Assembly: GCF_002873455.1 (NCBI RefSeq)
Contig: NZ_MCUN01000001.1
Coordinates: forward strand, 1 to 64,000
Direction of reading: 5' to 3'
Source: Vibrio splendidus
Lineage (GTDB): Bacteria > Pseudomonadota > Gammaproteobacteria > Enterobacterales > Vibrionaceae
Length of the DNA: 64,000 nt
Positions 48,910 to 58,549 of the stretch are shown piece after piece; position 1 is the first letter of the stretch, and each line of letters starts with the position of its first letter. The translations under genes were made by a program, and so were the position numbers. The notes under the pieces are model-generated. The model saw nothing but the letters and a program-made list of their open reading frames with translations, searched no databases and was not told the DNA's origin.

Positions 48910-49137
48910 TTAGTGAGACTTTTTATCTTCAAGAGAAGAAATTAAAGCTTCGGCAAATTTTTCAGCAATTCCTTTGCGTTGTGAAGCAGCAACATTCTGA
49001 TTTAAGACATTGGTTGCGATATTTCCAGCGATCATCAGCGAAAGTTCTGGTGAAGCTTTGTGCTTTGTTAGTACAGCACCTACTTCAGCTAGGATTTTTT
49101 CAACTTGATCATCTGTGTATTTAGATATAATCGGCAT
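48910..49137 (-). CDS. yejL: YejL family protein (DUF1414)
   Basis: The 75-aa helical protein contains [35 protein letters not shown], the conserved DUF1414 core. Function is unknown. It always accompanies yejM/yejK, and is transcribed toward yejM. Confidence 0.93.
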
Positions 49138-49221
49138 AAGGACTCTAATAATGATAGTAAAAGCGGCTTATGATAACCTACTATGCACGACAACTGAAAC
49201 CTGAACGGTAATATTTTCACT

Positions 49222-50226
49222 ATGAGCCTTCACCTTTCCAACGTAATTTTACACCAGCTGAGCAAGAACGATCAGGATGAACTGATTGTTAACTATCGTG
49301 CTGAATCTCTAGAGAACGATGCTTCATCTGAAAGCCTAGTTGCTGAACTTCACCGTGTTTTTAATTCAAAAGCAGGCAAAGGGTTTGGTTCTTTCAAATC
49401 CGACAGCGAATTCCAGCAGTCGTTGCATGAATTTCGAGCGGGAGAGCAAAGTTTCTATGATTTCTCTCAAAAAAGTGCGCTACGTCTAAAAGATGAGTTA
49501 TCGAAATACCCATTTGCTGACGAAGGCACTTTGGTACTCGCTGAATACCAATCACTGGCGACAGACTACCTTTTCATCGGTTTACTGCCTTCGAACCAAA
49601 GTTTGAAAGTGACTGAAGGGCTAGACATCAGTGCGACTGATTACCTTGATATCTCAAAGATGGATATTGTGGCGCGCCTTGACCTTTCAACATACGACAC
49701 AGACAAAGAGTCAAACCGTTACTTAACTTACATTAAAGGACGTGTTGGTCGTAAAGTCGCGGATTTCTTCTTAGATTTCTTACAAGCTGAAGTCGGTTTG
49801 GATGCGAAACAGCAAAACCAAGTACTGATGCAAGCGGTAGAAGATTTCGTTTCAGACTCTAAGTTAGAAAAAGAAGAAGCGATCAGCTATAAAAAGCAGG
49901 TTGCGGATTACTGTAACGAACAGCTAAAAGCGGGCGATGAAGTTCAAGTTCGTGAACTTTCTGGAGAACTGCCAGCAAGCACTGATGGTACAAGCTTCTT
50001 TGACTATACTAGTGAGCAAGGCTACGAGTTAGAAGATAGTTTTCCCGCTGATCGCGCAACTATGCGTAAACTAACAAAATTTGTTGGTGCTGGTGGCGGT
50101 TTGAATGTTAGTTTTGATAGTCTGCTTCTAGGCGAACGTATCTTTTACGACCCGGAGACAGACACGCTAACGATTAAAGGCACACCGCCTAACTTACGTG
50201 ACCAACTGACTCGCAATAAGTCATAG
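49222..50226 (+). CDS. yejK: Nucleoid-associated protein YejK (NdpA)
   Basis: The 334-aa protein starts MSLHLSNVILHQLSKNDQDEL. It contains the NA37 core with FDYTSEQGYELEDSFPADRATMRKLTKFVGAGGGLNVSFD near residues 255-295. YejK interacts with nucleoid DNA and modulates topoisomerases. It is divergent from yejL and followed by a clear terminator. Confidence 0.94.
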   Translation: MSLHLSNVILHQLSKNDQDELIVNYRAESLENDASSESLVAELHRVFNSKAGKGFGSFKSDSEFQQSLHEFRAGEQSFYDFSQKSALRLKDELSKYPFADEGTLVLAEYQSLATDYLFIGLLPSNQSLKVTEGLDISATDYLDISKMDIVARLDLSTYDTDKESNRYLTYIKGRVGRKVADFFLDFLQAEVGLDAKQQNQVLMQAVEDFVSDSKLEKEEAISYKKQVADYCNEQLKAGDEVQVRELSGELPASTDGTSFFDYTSEQGYELEDSFPADRATMRKLTKFVGAGGGLNVSFDSLLLGERIFYDPETDTLTIKGTPPNLRDQLTRNKS

Positions 50227-50244
50227 TCCGAAGTTAACGAGTAA

Positions 50245-50275
50245 AAGCGGCAGCAAGATGCTGTCGCTTGTTTTG
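50245..50275 (+). terminator. Terminator after yejK
   Basis: An 11-pair stem, 50245-50255 with 50259-50269 (one G-U), followed by GTTTTG. Confidence 0.75.
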
Positions 50276-50331
50276 TGCTTAGTCTTTTAGCAAGTGTCAT
50301 GGCTTCAAGTTAACACGCACAAGGAATATAG

Positions 50332-51813
50332 ATGGAACAATCAGTAACAAAGCCCAAACGTTTTAAAAAACCGGCCACTTTCTTGGTTGTTATCTTGGCT
50401 CTGTGGCTACTTCCTTCATTGGCTCTTCTTAATCTAAGCCGTTCCTACACTAATTCTCTTGCTCAAATTGAAGAACTCGGTATTCGCGTCAATGAATTAA
50501 GGCAATCGCTTTACTTCTCTGAGCCGCTGCGAGTCTCTCGTATCAATGAATTAGCACTTGATGCTCAGTTGGTTTATTCGATCCGACTGCAGATCGAATC
50601 TGATTTCCAACACGCCTTGTTTCGCCCTGATGTAAACCAACTGCTTTACGTGGCTGATCAATTTCTAGAAAAATTTGATGAATTCATTCCTATAGAAAGT
50701 CAGGTTCAAGATATTGTCGATAACATTAAGGTATTACGCGCGGATACCGAACTTTCCCCTAAGCTAAAGCCGCTACTCAACGAATTCGGAGTCGTTATTT
50801 TTGAAGCGATGTATTCCGATAACCAAAGCTCATCAGCCACTTATCGTGCGTTTGATTCTATCTTAGAAAAATCTTATTCATTGAAGAGTGAAGAGCAAGA
50901 CGCACTGCAACAGTTATTAGCTGATGCTTCAGCGTTGTTGAGTGATTACGCTCAGCTCAATTATTTGGTCGATAAAATCAAGAAAAACTCGGTGAACGAA
51001 CAGATTATTGAACTTGAAGCTGAATTTCATGACCGTCAGTTTAACCTATTGCTAGTGATGCTAGGTTTAAGCTTGGTCACGATGATCACATTAGTGTTGT
51101 GGGGCGTTAGATCGAAAAAATTGGTTCAACAAGCAGACAAAAAACAGAGTCCTGAATCAGTAACCGATTCAAGTAGGGAAAATGCTCTCTCTGGTTCTCG
51201 TAGCAAAACTGGTTCTCGTAGCAATAATGGTTCTCGTAGCAATACTGCTTCTCGCAATAAAACAGCTTCTCACTACGACATTGCTTCTTCTGCGGTGAAA
51301 CAATCAAGTAATGACGCTTCCGTATCGAGTGTTACGCCAATGAGCACACATTCCGCCTCTCAATCTCAATCTCAACCTCAAAAGAGCGTGAACGTTACAG
51401 TTCAGCAAATTGTTAAGCGGAACACTGAGGAAGCTCCAGTGGCAGAGAAACACATCCCCAGTGTGACAGATTCAAAGCCTGCGATAGATATTGAAGACAT
51501 GTTAGAAACGCTCGATGGTGATGCTGAGTCTGTTGAATTGCTGCTCGGCGTCTTTGTACAAGATCACGCTGATGACTACACGAAGTTCAAATCTCTTCTC
51601 ATTAAAGATGAAACCTCTGCTGCTCGTATTGTACATAGCTTGAAGGGCGTAGCTGGTAGTATCAAAGCGTCTCGATTAGCTATCATTGCAGCGACTATAG
51701 AAATGACAATGAAACAGTCGAGAGCCATTAGTGAACACGATTTAAAAGAGCTAGAGGCAGCAATAAAAGCTTCTATAGATGCCGCGTTTGAATATTTAGA
51801 TAAGCAGCGTTAA
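50332..51813 (+). CDS. Membrane-bound Hpt-domain protein
   Basis: The 493-aa protein has an N-terminal membrane segment (about 15-36), a 200-residue helical periplasmic region, a second segment (about 238-259), and a Ser/Asn-rich linker. The linker carries GSRSKT-GSRSNN-GSRSNT repeats (about 288-310). A C-terminal histidine-phosphotransfer domain has HSLKGVAGSIKA (His near 434). No kinase or receiver domain is present, so it must relay phosphate from another protein. The partner is not in the window. Confidence 0.85.
   Translation: MEQSVTKPKRFKKPATFLVVILALWLLPSLALLNLSRSYTNSLAQIEELGIRVNELRQSLYFSEPLRVSRINELALDAQLVYSIRLQIESDFQHALFRPDVNQLLYVADQFLEKFDEFIPIESQVQDIVDNIKVLRADTELSPKLKPLLNEFGVVIFEAMYSDNQSSSATYRAFDSILEKSYSLKSEEQDALQQLLADASALLSDYAQLNYLVDKIKKNSVNEQIIELEAEFHDRQFNLLLVMLGLSLVTMITLVLWGVRSKKLVQQADKKQSPESVTDSSRENALSGSRSKTGSRSNNGSRSNTASRNKTASHYDIASSAVKQSSNDASVSSVTPMSTHSASQSQSQPQKSVNVTVQQIVKRNTEEAPVAEKHIPSVTDSKPAIDIEDMLETLDGDAESVELLLGVFVQDHADDYTKFKSLLIKDETSAARIVHSLKGVAGSIKASRLAIIAATIEMTMKQSRAISEHDLKELEAAIKASIDAAFEYLDKQR
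51190..51262 (+). repeat. 18-bp coding minisatellite in the Hpt protein gene
   Basis: Three near-perfect 18-bp units beginning GGTTCTCGTAGCAA (51193, 51211, 51229) and one degenerate unit (51247) encode the GSRSNT-type linker repeats. Being in-frame, copy-number changes would only alter linker length. Confidence 0.75.
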
Positions 51814-51889
51814 CTTTTGTAGGAATTTTGACAATACTCTGACGAAGTGCTCATACAATCCGCGGCCTTAGTCTTTGTCAGAGGTTTAC

Positions 51890-53068
51890 ATGTTACGAGT
51901 TTCGAGTCGAAGTTGGATGGTGTTGGTGCTTAGTATCTTGCTAAGTGGTTGTTCTCTCTTAGAAGTTAAGTTAGATAGTCAAACGACACCTCTTAGTCAA
52001 CAAGAGCTGAATGCTCGAATCATGACGCGTGAATACGCGAAAATGTTTTTTACGCGAGTAGAAGACTCCGCAGATCTCATCGCTCAATCTTACCCTGCCG
52101 ATGACACCTTACATCAATCTTATGTGTTGCTTTGGAAGATTCATTCAGAGCAGGGCTTACAGCAAGCTGCTTATCAAACTTCACCGATGTCTGCCTTAAT
52201 CGACTCGTGGGTGTTCACTGCCCAAATGAATCAGTTTTATCGCCAAGGTGATGGTGCTGTCCTGTTCGCGACGGATGATGCGGTAAAAACGGCTCACTTT
52301 CTGGAACAAGAAGCAGAGAAACTGGCAAAGGGTGTATTGAGCTCGAGTGATTTCAAGAACAGCAAAGCGTTCGTTGCGCAGTTTGCTGCTAGCCACCCAT
52401 TTAAAGATCTCACATTCAGAAGCACACCCGCTTACCGTGAATGGCTGACCTATCTTGGTAAAGACGAGTCACAAATCGTCCAGAGCTTAGGAACCATGCC
52501 AGAGGCGATGAACGATGCATCAGACCGTTTAAGCTTGATGGCAGATCAAACACCAAAATTGATGTCTTGGAAAGCGGAGTTAGTCGCTCTGAACAGCTCA
52601 CTAACGGGTGAAGACTTGTCTATGACATTAGAAAGCCTTCGTCAAACGTCGGCAAGCATGCAAGACTTCATTGAAAATAATCCGGAGTACATGCAAACGC
52701 TGGCTTCTATTATGTCGACAGAAATGCAGCCATTGCTAAACGACCTTAGCGACAAGACAGACCAAAAATTAGCGATGCTCACTGAAGAGCGTGTGGCGTT
52801 AGAAAAAATGGTGACACGTGAAAGAGAAGCTCTGGTAGATATGATTGCGAAAGAGCGCATCGAGATTGCAGGTATCGTGACTTCAGAAAGGGAGTTGTTT
52901 ACGCAAGACCTTGACCGCGTATCTCAAGAGGTGGTGGTACTCGCGATTGATAAACTTATGGACTTAATCAAAGGTGTGATTATCTACTTCATCCTGTTTA
53001 TCTTAGTGGTGTTCTTTGCACCGTTAGGCATCGGTTACTGGCTGGGTAAGCGAACCATAAATAAATAG
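51890..53068 (+). CDS. Coiled-coil lipoprotein with C-terminal membrane segment
   Basis: The 392-aa precursor starts at ATG 51890 behind AGAGG and has a lipobox (ILLSGC). The mature domain is mainly helical. A heptad-rich coiled coil (about 285-345; repeated ERVALEKMVTREREAL-like units) and a hydrophobic segment (about 362-385) precede the basic end GKRTINK. Both a lipid anchor and a membrane span are therefore predicted. No family recognised. It follows the Hpt gene by 76 bp. Confidence 0.8.
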   Translation: MLRVSSRSWMVLVLSILLSGCSLLEVKLDSQTTPLSQQELNARIMTREYAKMFFTRVEDSADLIAQSYPADDTLHQSYVLLWKIHSEQGLQQAAYQTSPMSALIDSWVFTAQMNQFYRQGDGAVLFATDDAVKTAHFLEQEAEKLAKGVLSSSDFKNSKAFVAQFAASHPFKDLTFRSTPAYREWLTYLGKDESQIVQSLGTMPEAMNDASDRLSLMADQTPKLMSWKAELVALNSSLTGEDLSMTLESLRQTSASMQDFIENNPEYMQTLASIMSTEMQPLLNDLSDKTDQKLAMLTEERVALEKMVTREREALVDMIAKERIEIAGIVTSERELFTQDLDRVSQEVVVLAIDKLMDLIKGVIIYFILFILVVFFAPLGIGYWLGKRTINK

Positions 53069-53082
53069 ATGAACCAGTAGAT

Positions 53083-53115
53083 CAAAAAAAGAGCGCTCTA
53101 GGGCGCTCTTTTTGC
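53083..53115. terminator. Bidirectional terminator
   Basis: AAAGAGCGC / GCGCTCTTT stem with A- and T-runs, between the lipoprotein gene and convergent nhaC. Confidence 0.85.
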
Positions 53116-53168
53116 ATTTATATCATTAACGTCTTTGTACTTACTTTCTAAAGCTCTGAGGCATTAAC

Positions 53169-54605
53169 TTATGCTTGCTGCTTAGTAAGCTCTGCCGCTT
53201 CTTCAGTTTCAACTGCTGGTGCCGTTGGCTCACACTTATCAACGAACCAACCCATGTAAGACGTTACGATAGTCACGAGGATACAGATGAAGCTCAACCA
53301 CATGAACGGTGCATAAGAGAGCGTTGCAACGCCTAGAATACTCGCCATGTAGATACCGTTATCACTCCAAGGAACCATGCCTGACGTTAACGTGCCACCA
53401 AACTCAGCATTACGAGATAGGTTCTTACGTTTGTAGCCCAAGCGGTCGTAGTTCTTCGCACAGATTTTTGGCGTAAGGATTAACGATACGTACATCGCAG
53501 AACCGAACACGTTACCCATGAAAGCCGTACCAATTGTGCTCGTTGCTAGAGAACCTGCGCTGTTTACACGGCGCTCGAACACTTTAGCAATTGTCTCTAG
53601 TACACCCACTTTATCCAGTAAGCCACCAAAACCTAGACCAAATACGATAACCGCAACCGAACCAAGCATTGAAGACATGCCACCACGGTTAAGAATTGAA
53701 TCAATGAATTCTACGCCAGATGAGATAGAGAACGGTGCCCAAGCAGTGTTGAATGCCGTTAGGAAGTCGATCTCTTGGATCATGACTGCCCAGATAATAC
53801 CCAGCAGAGAACCAAAGCTGATTACTGGGAATGAGGGCATGCGGAAAGCCAATAGGCCAAGCACGATAAGTACTGGAACGAATGAGTAAGGCGTGATGTA
53901 GAACTGAACTTCCATTGCTTTGATGACAGAATCTACTTGGCTCATGTCAACATTACCTGCGTAGTGGAAACCAAACGCAGTAAACATGATGCCAGTAATA
54001 ATGTAGCTGATTAGCGCAACAGGCAGCATGCCTTTGATGTGTTCAACCACTTCGACACCAGACATTGAAGAAGCCAGAATCACTGAATCAGAAAGTGGAG
54101 ACATCTTGTCACCGAAGTAACAACCTGATAGCACCGCACCCGCTGTAATTGGTGCTGGAACACCTAAGCCTTGGCCAATACCCATCATCGCGATGCCTGC
54201 AGTACCCGCAGCACCCCAAGACGTACCGGTCGCCAATGCGGTTAGAGAACAGATGATCATGGTCGCTAAAAGGAAGATAGAAGGGTGGATAGCTTTCAGA
54301 CCATAGTAAATGATAGTAGGTACGATCCCGCCTGAGATCCAAGTACCAACAAGAGCGCCAACGGCTAAAAGTATTAAAACTGCGCCTAAGCCATTGGATA
54401 TTCCTTTGAGTGCTGCTTTTTCTAAGTCTTTGTATTCGTGGCCAAGACGAATACCAAGAACCATGATAATGAACCAACCAATATACAAGGCAAGTTGAAT
54501 TGGAAGGTCAAGCTTTGCTGTAAAGGAAAAAGCAAGGGATAGAAATAGTCCTAACGCGATGAATACCTGTAATAGGTTCGGTAGGCGAGTTTTACTCTGC
54601 TTCAT
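53169..54605 (-). CDS. nhaC: NhaC family Na+/H+ antiporter
   Basis: The 478-aa transporter has 11-12 membrane segments. The NhaC signature TALATGTSWGAAGTAGIAMMGIG and GCYFGDKMSPLSDS (near residue 165) holds the ion-site Asp and Ser. NhaC relatives exchange Na+ or organic cations/malate; in some gammaproteobacteria a paralogue (LysW) is linked to lysine. No lysine riboswitch is seen in the 500-bp upstream gap. Confidence 0.9.
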   Translation of the reverse strand: MKQSKTRLPNLLQVFIALGLFLSLAFSFTAKLDLPIQLALYIGWFIIMVLGIRLGHEYKDLEKAALKGISNGLGAVLILLAVGALVGTWISGGIVPTIIYYGLKAIHPSIFLLATMIICSLTALATGTSWGAAGTAGIAMMGIGQGLGVPAPITAGAVLSGCYFGDKMSPLSDSVILASSMSGVEVVEHIKGMLPVALISYIITGIMFTAFGFHYAGNVDMSQVDSVIKAMEVQFYITPYSFVPVLIVLGLLAFRMPSFPVISFGSLLGIIWAVMIQEIDFLTAFNTAWAPFSISSGVEFIDSILNRGGMSSMLGSVAVIVFGLGFGGLLDKVGVLETIAKVFERRVNSAGSLATSTIGTAFMGNVFGSAMYVSLILTPKICAKNYDRLGYKRKNLSRNAEFGGTLTSGMVPWSDNGIYMASILGVATLSYAPFMWLSFICILVTIVTSYMGWFVDKCEPTAPAVETEEAAELTKQQA

Positions 54606-55105
54606 AAAAGCCTCTTGTTAATTCGAGCATTTATAGTGCTTCGTTATAGTGTGTGGTGCAAAACGGACACTACAGTAATTAGTTTATTATATCGAAAAAA
54701 TACGCCCAAGTTGTGATATTTGACTGTTAACTCAATCAATTGTGGTTTCATAATCTGAAATTTTGTTAAATTCATGATTGCTACATGTTGAGGTTTGTCG
54801 CGTGTTGTTTTCGTTTTGTAAAATATAATTCTGATTAACCTTGGTTTAAAAGTGGGATTTACTGTTTGTGATGAGTGTCGATTCAAGCGGTTTTGGCGAT
54901 GTAAATGTTTGAATTTGACGATAATGGGTGTTTTAACAATGGTCCAGACATTGAATGTCGATACAGAGATAACTGCACGATTCATTACGTTCACTTAAAA
55001 GAAACGAAAAAGTTACACTTTTTGACAAAAAGCGCTTGAGTTCTGTTTCTGAAAAACTTATAGATGGGGGAGAGCAATTTTTAATTTATACATGGAGAGT
55101 GAGCG
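54606..55105. other. 500-bp gap between nhaC and asd
   Basis: AT-rich and without a convincing gene. Near asd a promoter is visible: -35 TTGAGT (55036-55041) and -10 TATAGA (55059-55064), 17 bp apart. The rest contains only weak hairpins. No riboswitch motif recognised. Confidence 0.5.
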
Positions 55106-56224
55106 ATGAGAGTAGGTCTAGTTGGTTGGCGCGGTATGGTTGGTTCTGTACTAATGCAACGTATGGTTGAAGAGAAAGACTTCGACTTGATTGAGCCTGT
55201 TTATTACAGCACATCTCAGATTGGTATTCCTGCCCCTGTTCTAGGTGGTAAAGATGCGGGTCTACTTCAAGACGCTTTTGATATTGATAGCCTAAAACAG
55301 CTTGATGCTGTGATTACCTGTCAAGGCGGCGATTACACATCAAAAGTATACCCAGCATTGCGTCAAGCAGGTTGGAAAGGTTACTGGATTGATGCGGCTT
55401 CTACCTTACGTATGGACGCTGATTCAATCATCACTCTTGATCCTGTTAACTTGGCTCAAATCCAGCAAGGCATTCACGGCGGTACTAACACTTTCGTTGG
55501 TGGTAACTGTACTGTGAGCTTAATGCTTATGGCTTTGGGTGGCCTTTACGAGAAAGGTATGGTCGAGTGGATGAGTGCCATGACTTACCAAGCGGCTTCT
55601 GGTGCAGGTGCTAAGAACATGCGTGAACTGATCTCACAAATGGGTGTGATCAACGATAGCGTAAGTTCAGAACTAGCAAACCCTTCAAGTTCCATCCTTG
55701 ATATTGATAAAAAAGTCGCTGATACCATTCGTTCATCTTCATTCCCAACAGACCAATTTGGTGCTCCGCTTGCGGGCTCACTAATCCCTTGGATCGATGT
55801 GAAGCGTGAAAATGGTCAAAGCAAAGAGGAATGGAAAGCAGGTGTTGAAGCGAACAAGATTCTTGGCCTAGATGGTCAGCCAATCCCGATTGATGGTACT
55901 TGTGTACGAATCGGTGCAATGCGTTGTCATGCTCAAGCACTCACTATTAAGCTTAAGCAAGACGTTCCAATGGACGAAATTGAAGAGATCATCGCGACTC
56001 ACAATGATTGGGTTAAAGTGGTTCCTAATGAGCGTGACATTACTGCTCAAGAGCTGACACCAGCGAAAGTAACAGGCACTATGTCTGTACCAGTAGGTCG
56101 TCTGCGTAAGATGTCTATGGGTAACGACTTCCTAAACGCGTTTACTGTTGGTGACCAATTACTTTGGGGTGCTGCAGAACCACTACGTCGTACTTTACGC
56201 ATTATCCTTGCCGAGAAAGCGTAA
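55106..56224 (+). CDS. asd: Aspartate-semialdehyde dehydrogenase
   Basis: The 372-aa enzyme reduces aspartyl phosphate to the semialdehyde, feeding lysine/DAP, threonine and methionine. Its NADP fold is [14 protein letters not shown], and catalytic Cys lies in [15 protein letters not shown] near residue 136. [12 protein letters not shown] holds the substrate His. The type matches E. coli Asd; Vibrio often has a second, Gram-positive-like copy elsewhere. The start follows GGAGAGTGAG. Confidence 0.96.
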   Translation: MRVGLVGWRGMVGSVLMQRMVEEKDFDLIEPVYYSTSQIGIPAPVLGGKDAGLLQDAFDIDSLKQLDAVITCQGGDYTSKVYPALRQAGWKGYWIDAASTLRMDADSIITLDPVNLAQIQQGIHGGTNTFVGGNCTVSLMLMALGGLYEKGMVEWMSAMTYQAASGAGAKNMRELISQMGVINDSVSSELANPSSSILDIDKKVADTIRSSSFPTDQFGAPLAGSLIPWIDVKRENGQSKEEWKAGVEANKILGLDGQPIPIDGTCVRIGAMRCHAQALTIKLKQDVPMDEIEEIIATHNDWVKVVPNERDITAQELTPAKVTGTMSVPVGRLRKMSMGNDFLNAFTVGDQLLWGAAEPLRRTLRIILAEKA

Positions 56225-56253
56225 CTGCCTCATTTTTTAGAATAATTAACGAA

Positions 56254-56279
56254 GAAGCGCCTTAGGGCGCTTTTTTTTA
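56254..56279 (+). terminator. Terminator after asd
   Basis: GAAGCGCC / GGGCGCTT stem followed by eight T. It overlaps the end of the convergent channel gene by a few bases. Confidence 0.85.
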
Positions 56280-57152
56280 TTCTATCTCGTCGGTCACTAC
56301 TCGTTTGTCTGGATCTGCTAACTCACTTGCACAGTGCTTGCAATACATGGCATCCGAATCATGGCCGGCTCGGTTGCAGTTCGGGCACTTAACCAACTCT
56401 TTGTGTGAGTTCATCTCATTACTGAGTTCTGCGGTAATGATCCCGGTTGGCACCGCTAAGATAGAGTAACCCAATAGCATGGTAAGCGAAGCGATCGCTT
56501 TACCCAACGCGGTTTGGGGGATCATGTCACCGTAGCCAACTGTAGTGATGGTTACAATTGCCCAATAAATACTGTGGGGAATACTGGTGAAGCCATTTTC
56601 TGGCCCTTCAATAACAAAGATCAGAGCGCCGAAGATAACGACCAAGATACCCACTGTACTGAAAAAGATCAGTATCTTTCGTCGTGCCATCAACAGTGAG
56701 CGCAACAAGATATTAGAATCTTGCAGGTAGCGAACCAGTTTCAGGATTCGGAAGATACGCATCACACGCAGCAGTCTCACCACACCCATAAATGAAGCTC
56801 CTGGGAAGATGATCGCTAGGTAGGTCGGAAGAATCGCCAATAGATCAACGACACCGTAAAAGCTGGTGGCGTAGGATTTTGGTTTTGGAGAGCAATAAAG
56901 TCTCAACAAATACTCGAGAGTAAAGAGGGCTGTAAAAGTGTATTCGATATAACGCAGCTGTTGTGACCATTCGGTCATCACATTAGGGATGGACTCTAAG
57001 ATAAGAACCAACAGCGAAGCCAAGATTGCAACGATCAGTGATATATCAAACGCACGCCCAGCTGGAGTATGGGTACCAAAGATAATAACGTACAAATGAT
57101 GTTTGAGTGGCTTGCGTGACATAAGGAGAGGTTCATCTTTTGTTAAATGCAT
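56277..57152 (-). CDS. Voltage-gated-type potassium channel with zinc ribbon
   Basis: The 291-aa protein has six membrane segments. S4 is basic (VVRLLRVMRIFRILKLVRYL) and the pore has filter TITTVGYGDMIP (near residue 205). That is the Kv architecture of bacterial KvAP-like channels. After S6 a C-terminal CPNCNRAGHDSDAMYCKHC zinc ribbon is added. It is convergent with asd. Start could be ATG 57122 instead; neither has a strong ribosome-binding site. Confidence 0.9.
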   Translation of the reverse strand: MHLTKDEPLLMSRKPLKHHLYVIIFGTHTPAGRAFDISLIVAILASLLVLILESIPNVMTEWSQQLRYIEYTFTALFTLEYLLRLYCSPKPKSYATSFYGVVDLLAILPTYLAIIFPGASFMGVVRLLRVMRIFRILKLVRYLQDSNILLRSLLMARRKILIFFSTVGILVVIFGALIFVIEGPENGFTSIPHSIYWAIVTITTVGYGDMIPQTALGKAIASLTMLLGYSILAVPTGIITAELSNEMNSHKELVKCPNCNRAGHDSDAMYCKHCASELADPDKRVVTDEIE

Positions 57153-57271
57153 TAACAGTCATTATACAAGCTTCATAATAACGAGGCGAGTGAAAGCCTA
57201 ATTGCTTTACTCGCCTCGCCTATAGTTCAGTTTGGTTACCTTTTATAGAGCAACCGAAATGGACTTAAACG

Positions 57272-57910
57272 TTATGCCAAACCTGGGAACAGGTTACGTA
57301 GGCCATTGGCGATGAACTCGATGCCCAATGCACCAAGAATCAAGCCCATGATACGAGTGATCACGTTGATACCTGTTTGACCTAAAAAGCGAACGATAAC
57401 CGGCGCAGAACGGAACAGAAGCCAAGAGCACGTTGCAAACGCGATGATGCTAATGCCGATTCCTACGGTATCAATGGCTGCTGGATAGCGAGACCCATAA
57501 ACAATGGTCGAGCTGATTGCACCCGGACCTGCCATTAGCGGCATAGCCAGTGGAACAACACCGATTTGCTCTTTGCTGATGTATTCAGATTTCTCTTGTT
57601 TGTTCTGTTTATCTTCACCGAGCTTACCGCTCATCATTGAAAATGCGATGCTCAGTAATAGCAAACCACCTGCAACACGAAATGAGTCTAGCGAGATGCT
57701 AAACATATCAAGCAGCATTTGCCCCGCAACAAGCGATACAATCAGGATAACGGCAACAGCAATGTTTGCTTGTAAGGCTGTCCTGTTCCTCTCCTCTGGC
57801 GGCATATGAGCAGTAAGAGAAACAAAAACAGGCATGATGCCGATAGGGTTTACGGCAGCAACAAGCCCAAGGAAGAATTGCATAAAAATTGCGAGTTCTA
57901 AGCCTTGCAT
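57272..57910 (-). CDS. ychE: MarC family membrane protein (YchE)
   Basis: The 212-aa protein has six membrane segments. It opens with the MarC-type FFLGLVAAVNPIGIMPVFVSLTA and has the internal-repeat motif VPLAMPLMAGPGAISSTIV. Function is unresolved; the earlier antibiotic-resistance link of MarC was withdrawn. As in E. coli, it is divergent neighbour of adhE. Confidence 0.92.
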   Translation of the reverse strand: MQGLELAIFMQFFLGLVAAVNPIGIMPVFVSLTAHMPPEERNRTALQANIAVAVILIVSLVAGQMLLDMFSISLDSFRVAGGLLLLSIAFSMMSGKLGEDKQNKQEKSEYISKEQIGVVPLAMPLMAGPGAISSTIVYGSRYPAAIDTVGIGISIIAFATCSWLLFRSAPVIVRFLGQTGINVITRIMGLILGALGIEFIANGLRNLFPGLA

Positions 57911-58549
57911 GAGAGCGATCTCCAGTTAGCGTACTTTAAGGTTGAAGGGTTGATCTGTGAATAGTCTAGGCGCGTAATGTAAGGGACAAACTGAATTTGC
58001 ACGAATGAAAAAAACTAACCTGAAATAGGGGATTTTTTTTAGAAAAACTAATTGAATCTCACTTTTGTATTCGCCTTGTTGAAAGCTAGTTACCAGTGTT
58101 TCATTTTGTAACTTGTTATTGAGTAAATGTTAACCATCGCACGAATTTAATAAAAATTATGTCAGAATCTAGCCGATGCAACGGTATGGATATACTCTCA
58201 GTAGCACGAATATAGCTGTATACATGTAATTTAACGGACTAAAAATGAAACTTTTTTACAGTTTATGACGCTATGTAGAAAAAAGTTGTCTGTTTGCCTA
58301 TTTTTTGCGCTAACGAGAAGTGTGATTTTAATCTATGTAAATCATGCTCTTAAGTTGATTTTTGCGATTGACTTACTACTTTTTGGTTAATTCTTTTTGG
58401 CTAACTGATCTGGGTCAATTTTTTTCACACAGTGAAATAATATACTCAGTCCTGAAAGCAATTTACTAAGAACGCTGATGTTTAAGGTTAAAGGCAAGCA
58501 GCGAATTTAATAAAAAGTTTTTAATATTTATTATTTTAGGAGATCCACC
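57911..58549. other. 639-bp upstream region of adhE
   Basis: Long AT-rich leader with no ORF. It contains an FNR-like site CTGATCTGGGTCAA (58405-58418) and an adjacent inverted repeat TTTCACACAGTGAAA (58424-58438). The adhE ribosome-binding site is AGGAGAT. Long, multiply controlled leaders are usual for adhE. Confidence 0.55.
58405..58418 (+). promoter_or_regulatory. FNR-like site upstream of adhE
   Basis: CTGATCTGGGTCAA matches TTGAT-N4-ATCAA at eight of ten positions, in the leader of a fermentation gene. Confidence 0.4.

Noticed and set aside
51190..51262. CRISPR-like array
   Set aside because: The repeats are 18 bp, directly adjacent without spacers, and in-frame coding sequence.
51828..51859. 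TTGACA/TACAAT promoter before the coiled-coil lipoprotein
   Set aside because: Spacing is 20 bp, too long for a standard sigma70 promoter, so not listed as a feature.
54606..55105. Possible lysine riboswitch between nhaC and asd
   Set aside because: Neither strand shows the conserved lysine-aptamer blocks or an anti-terminator hairpin; the gap is AT-rich with only weak stems.
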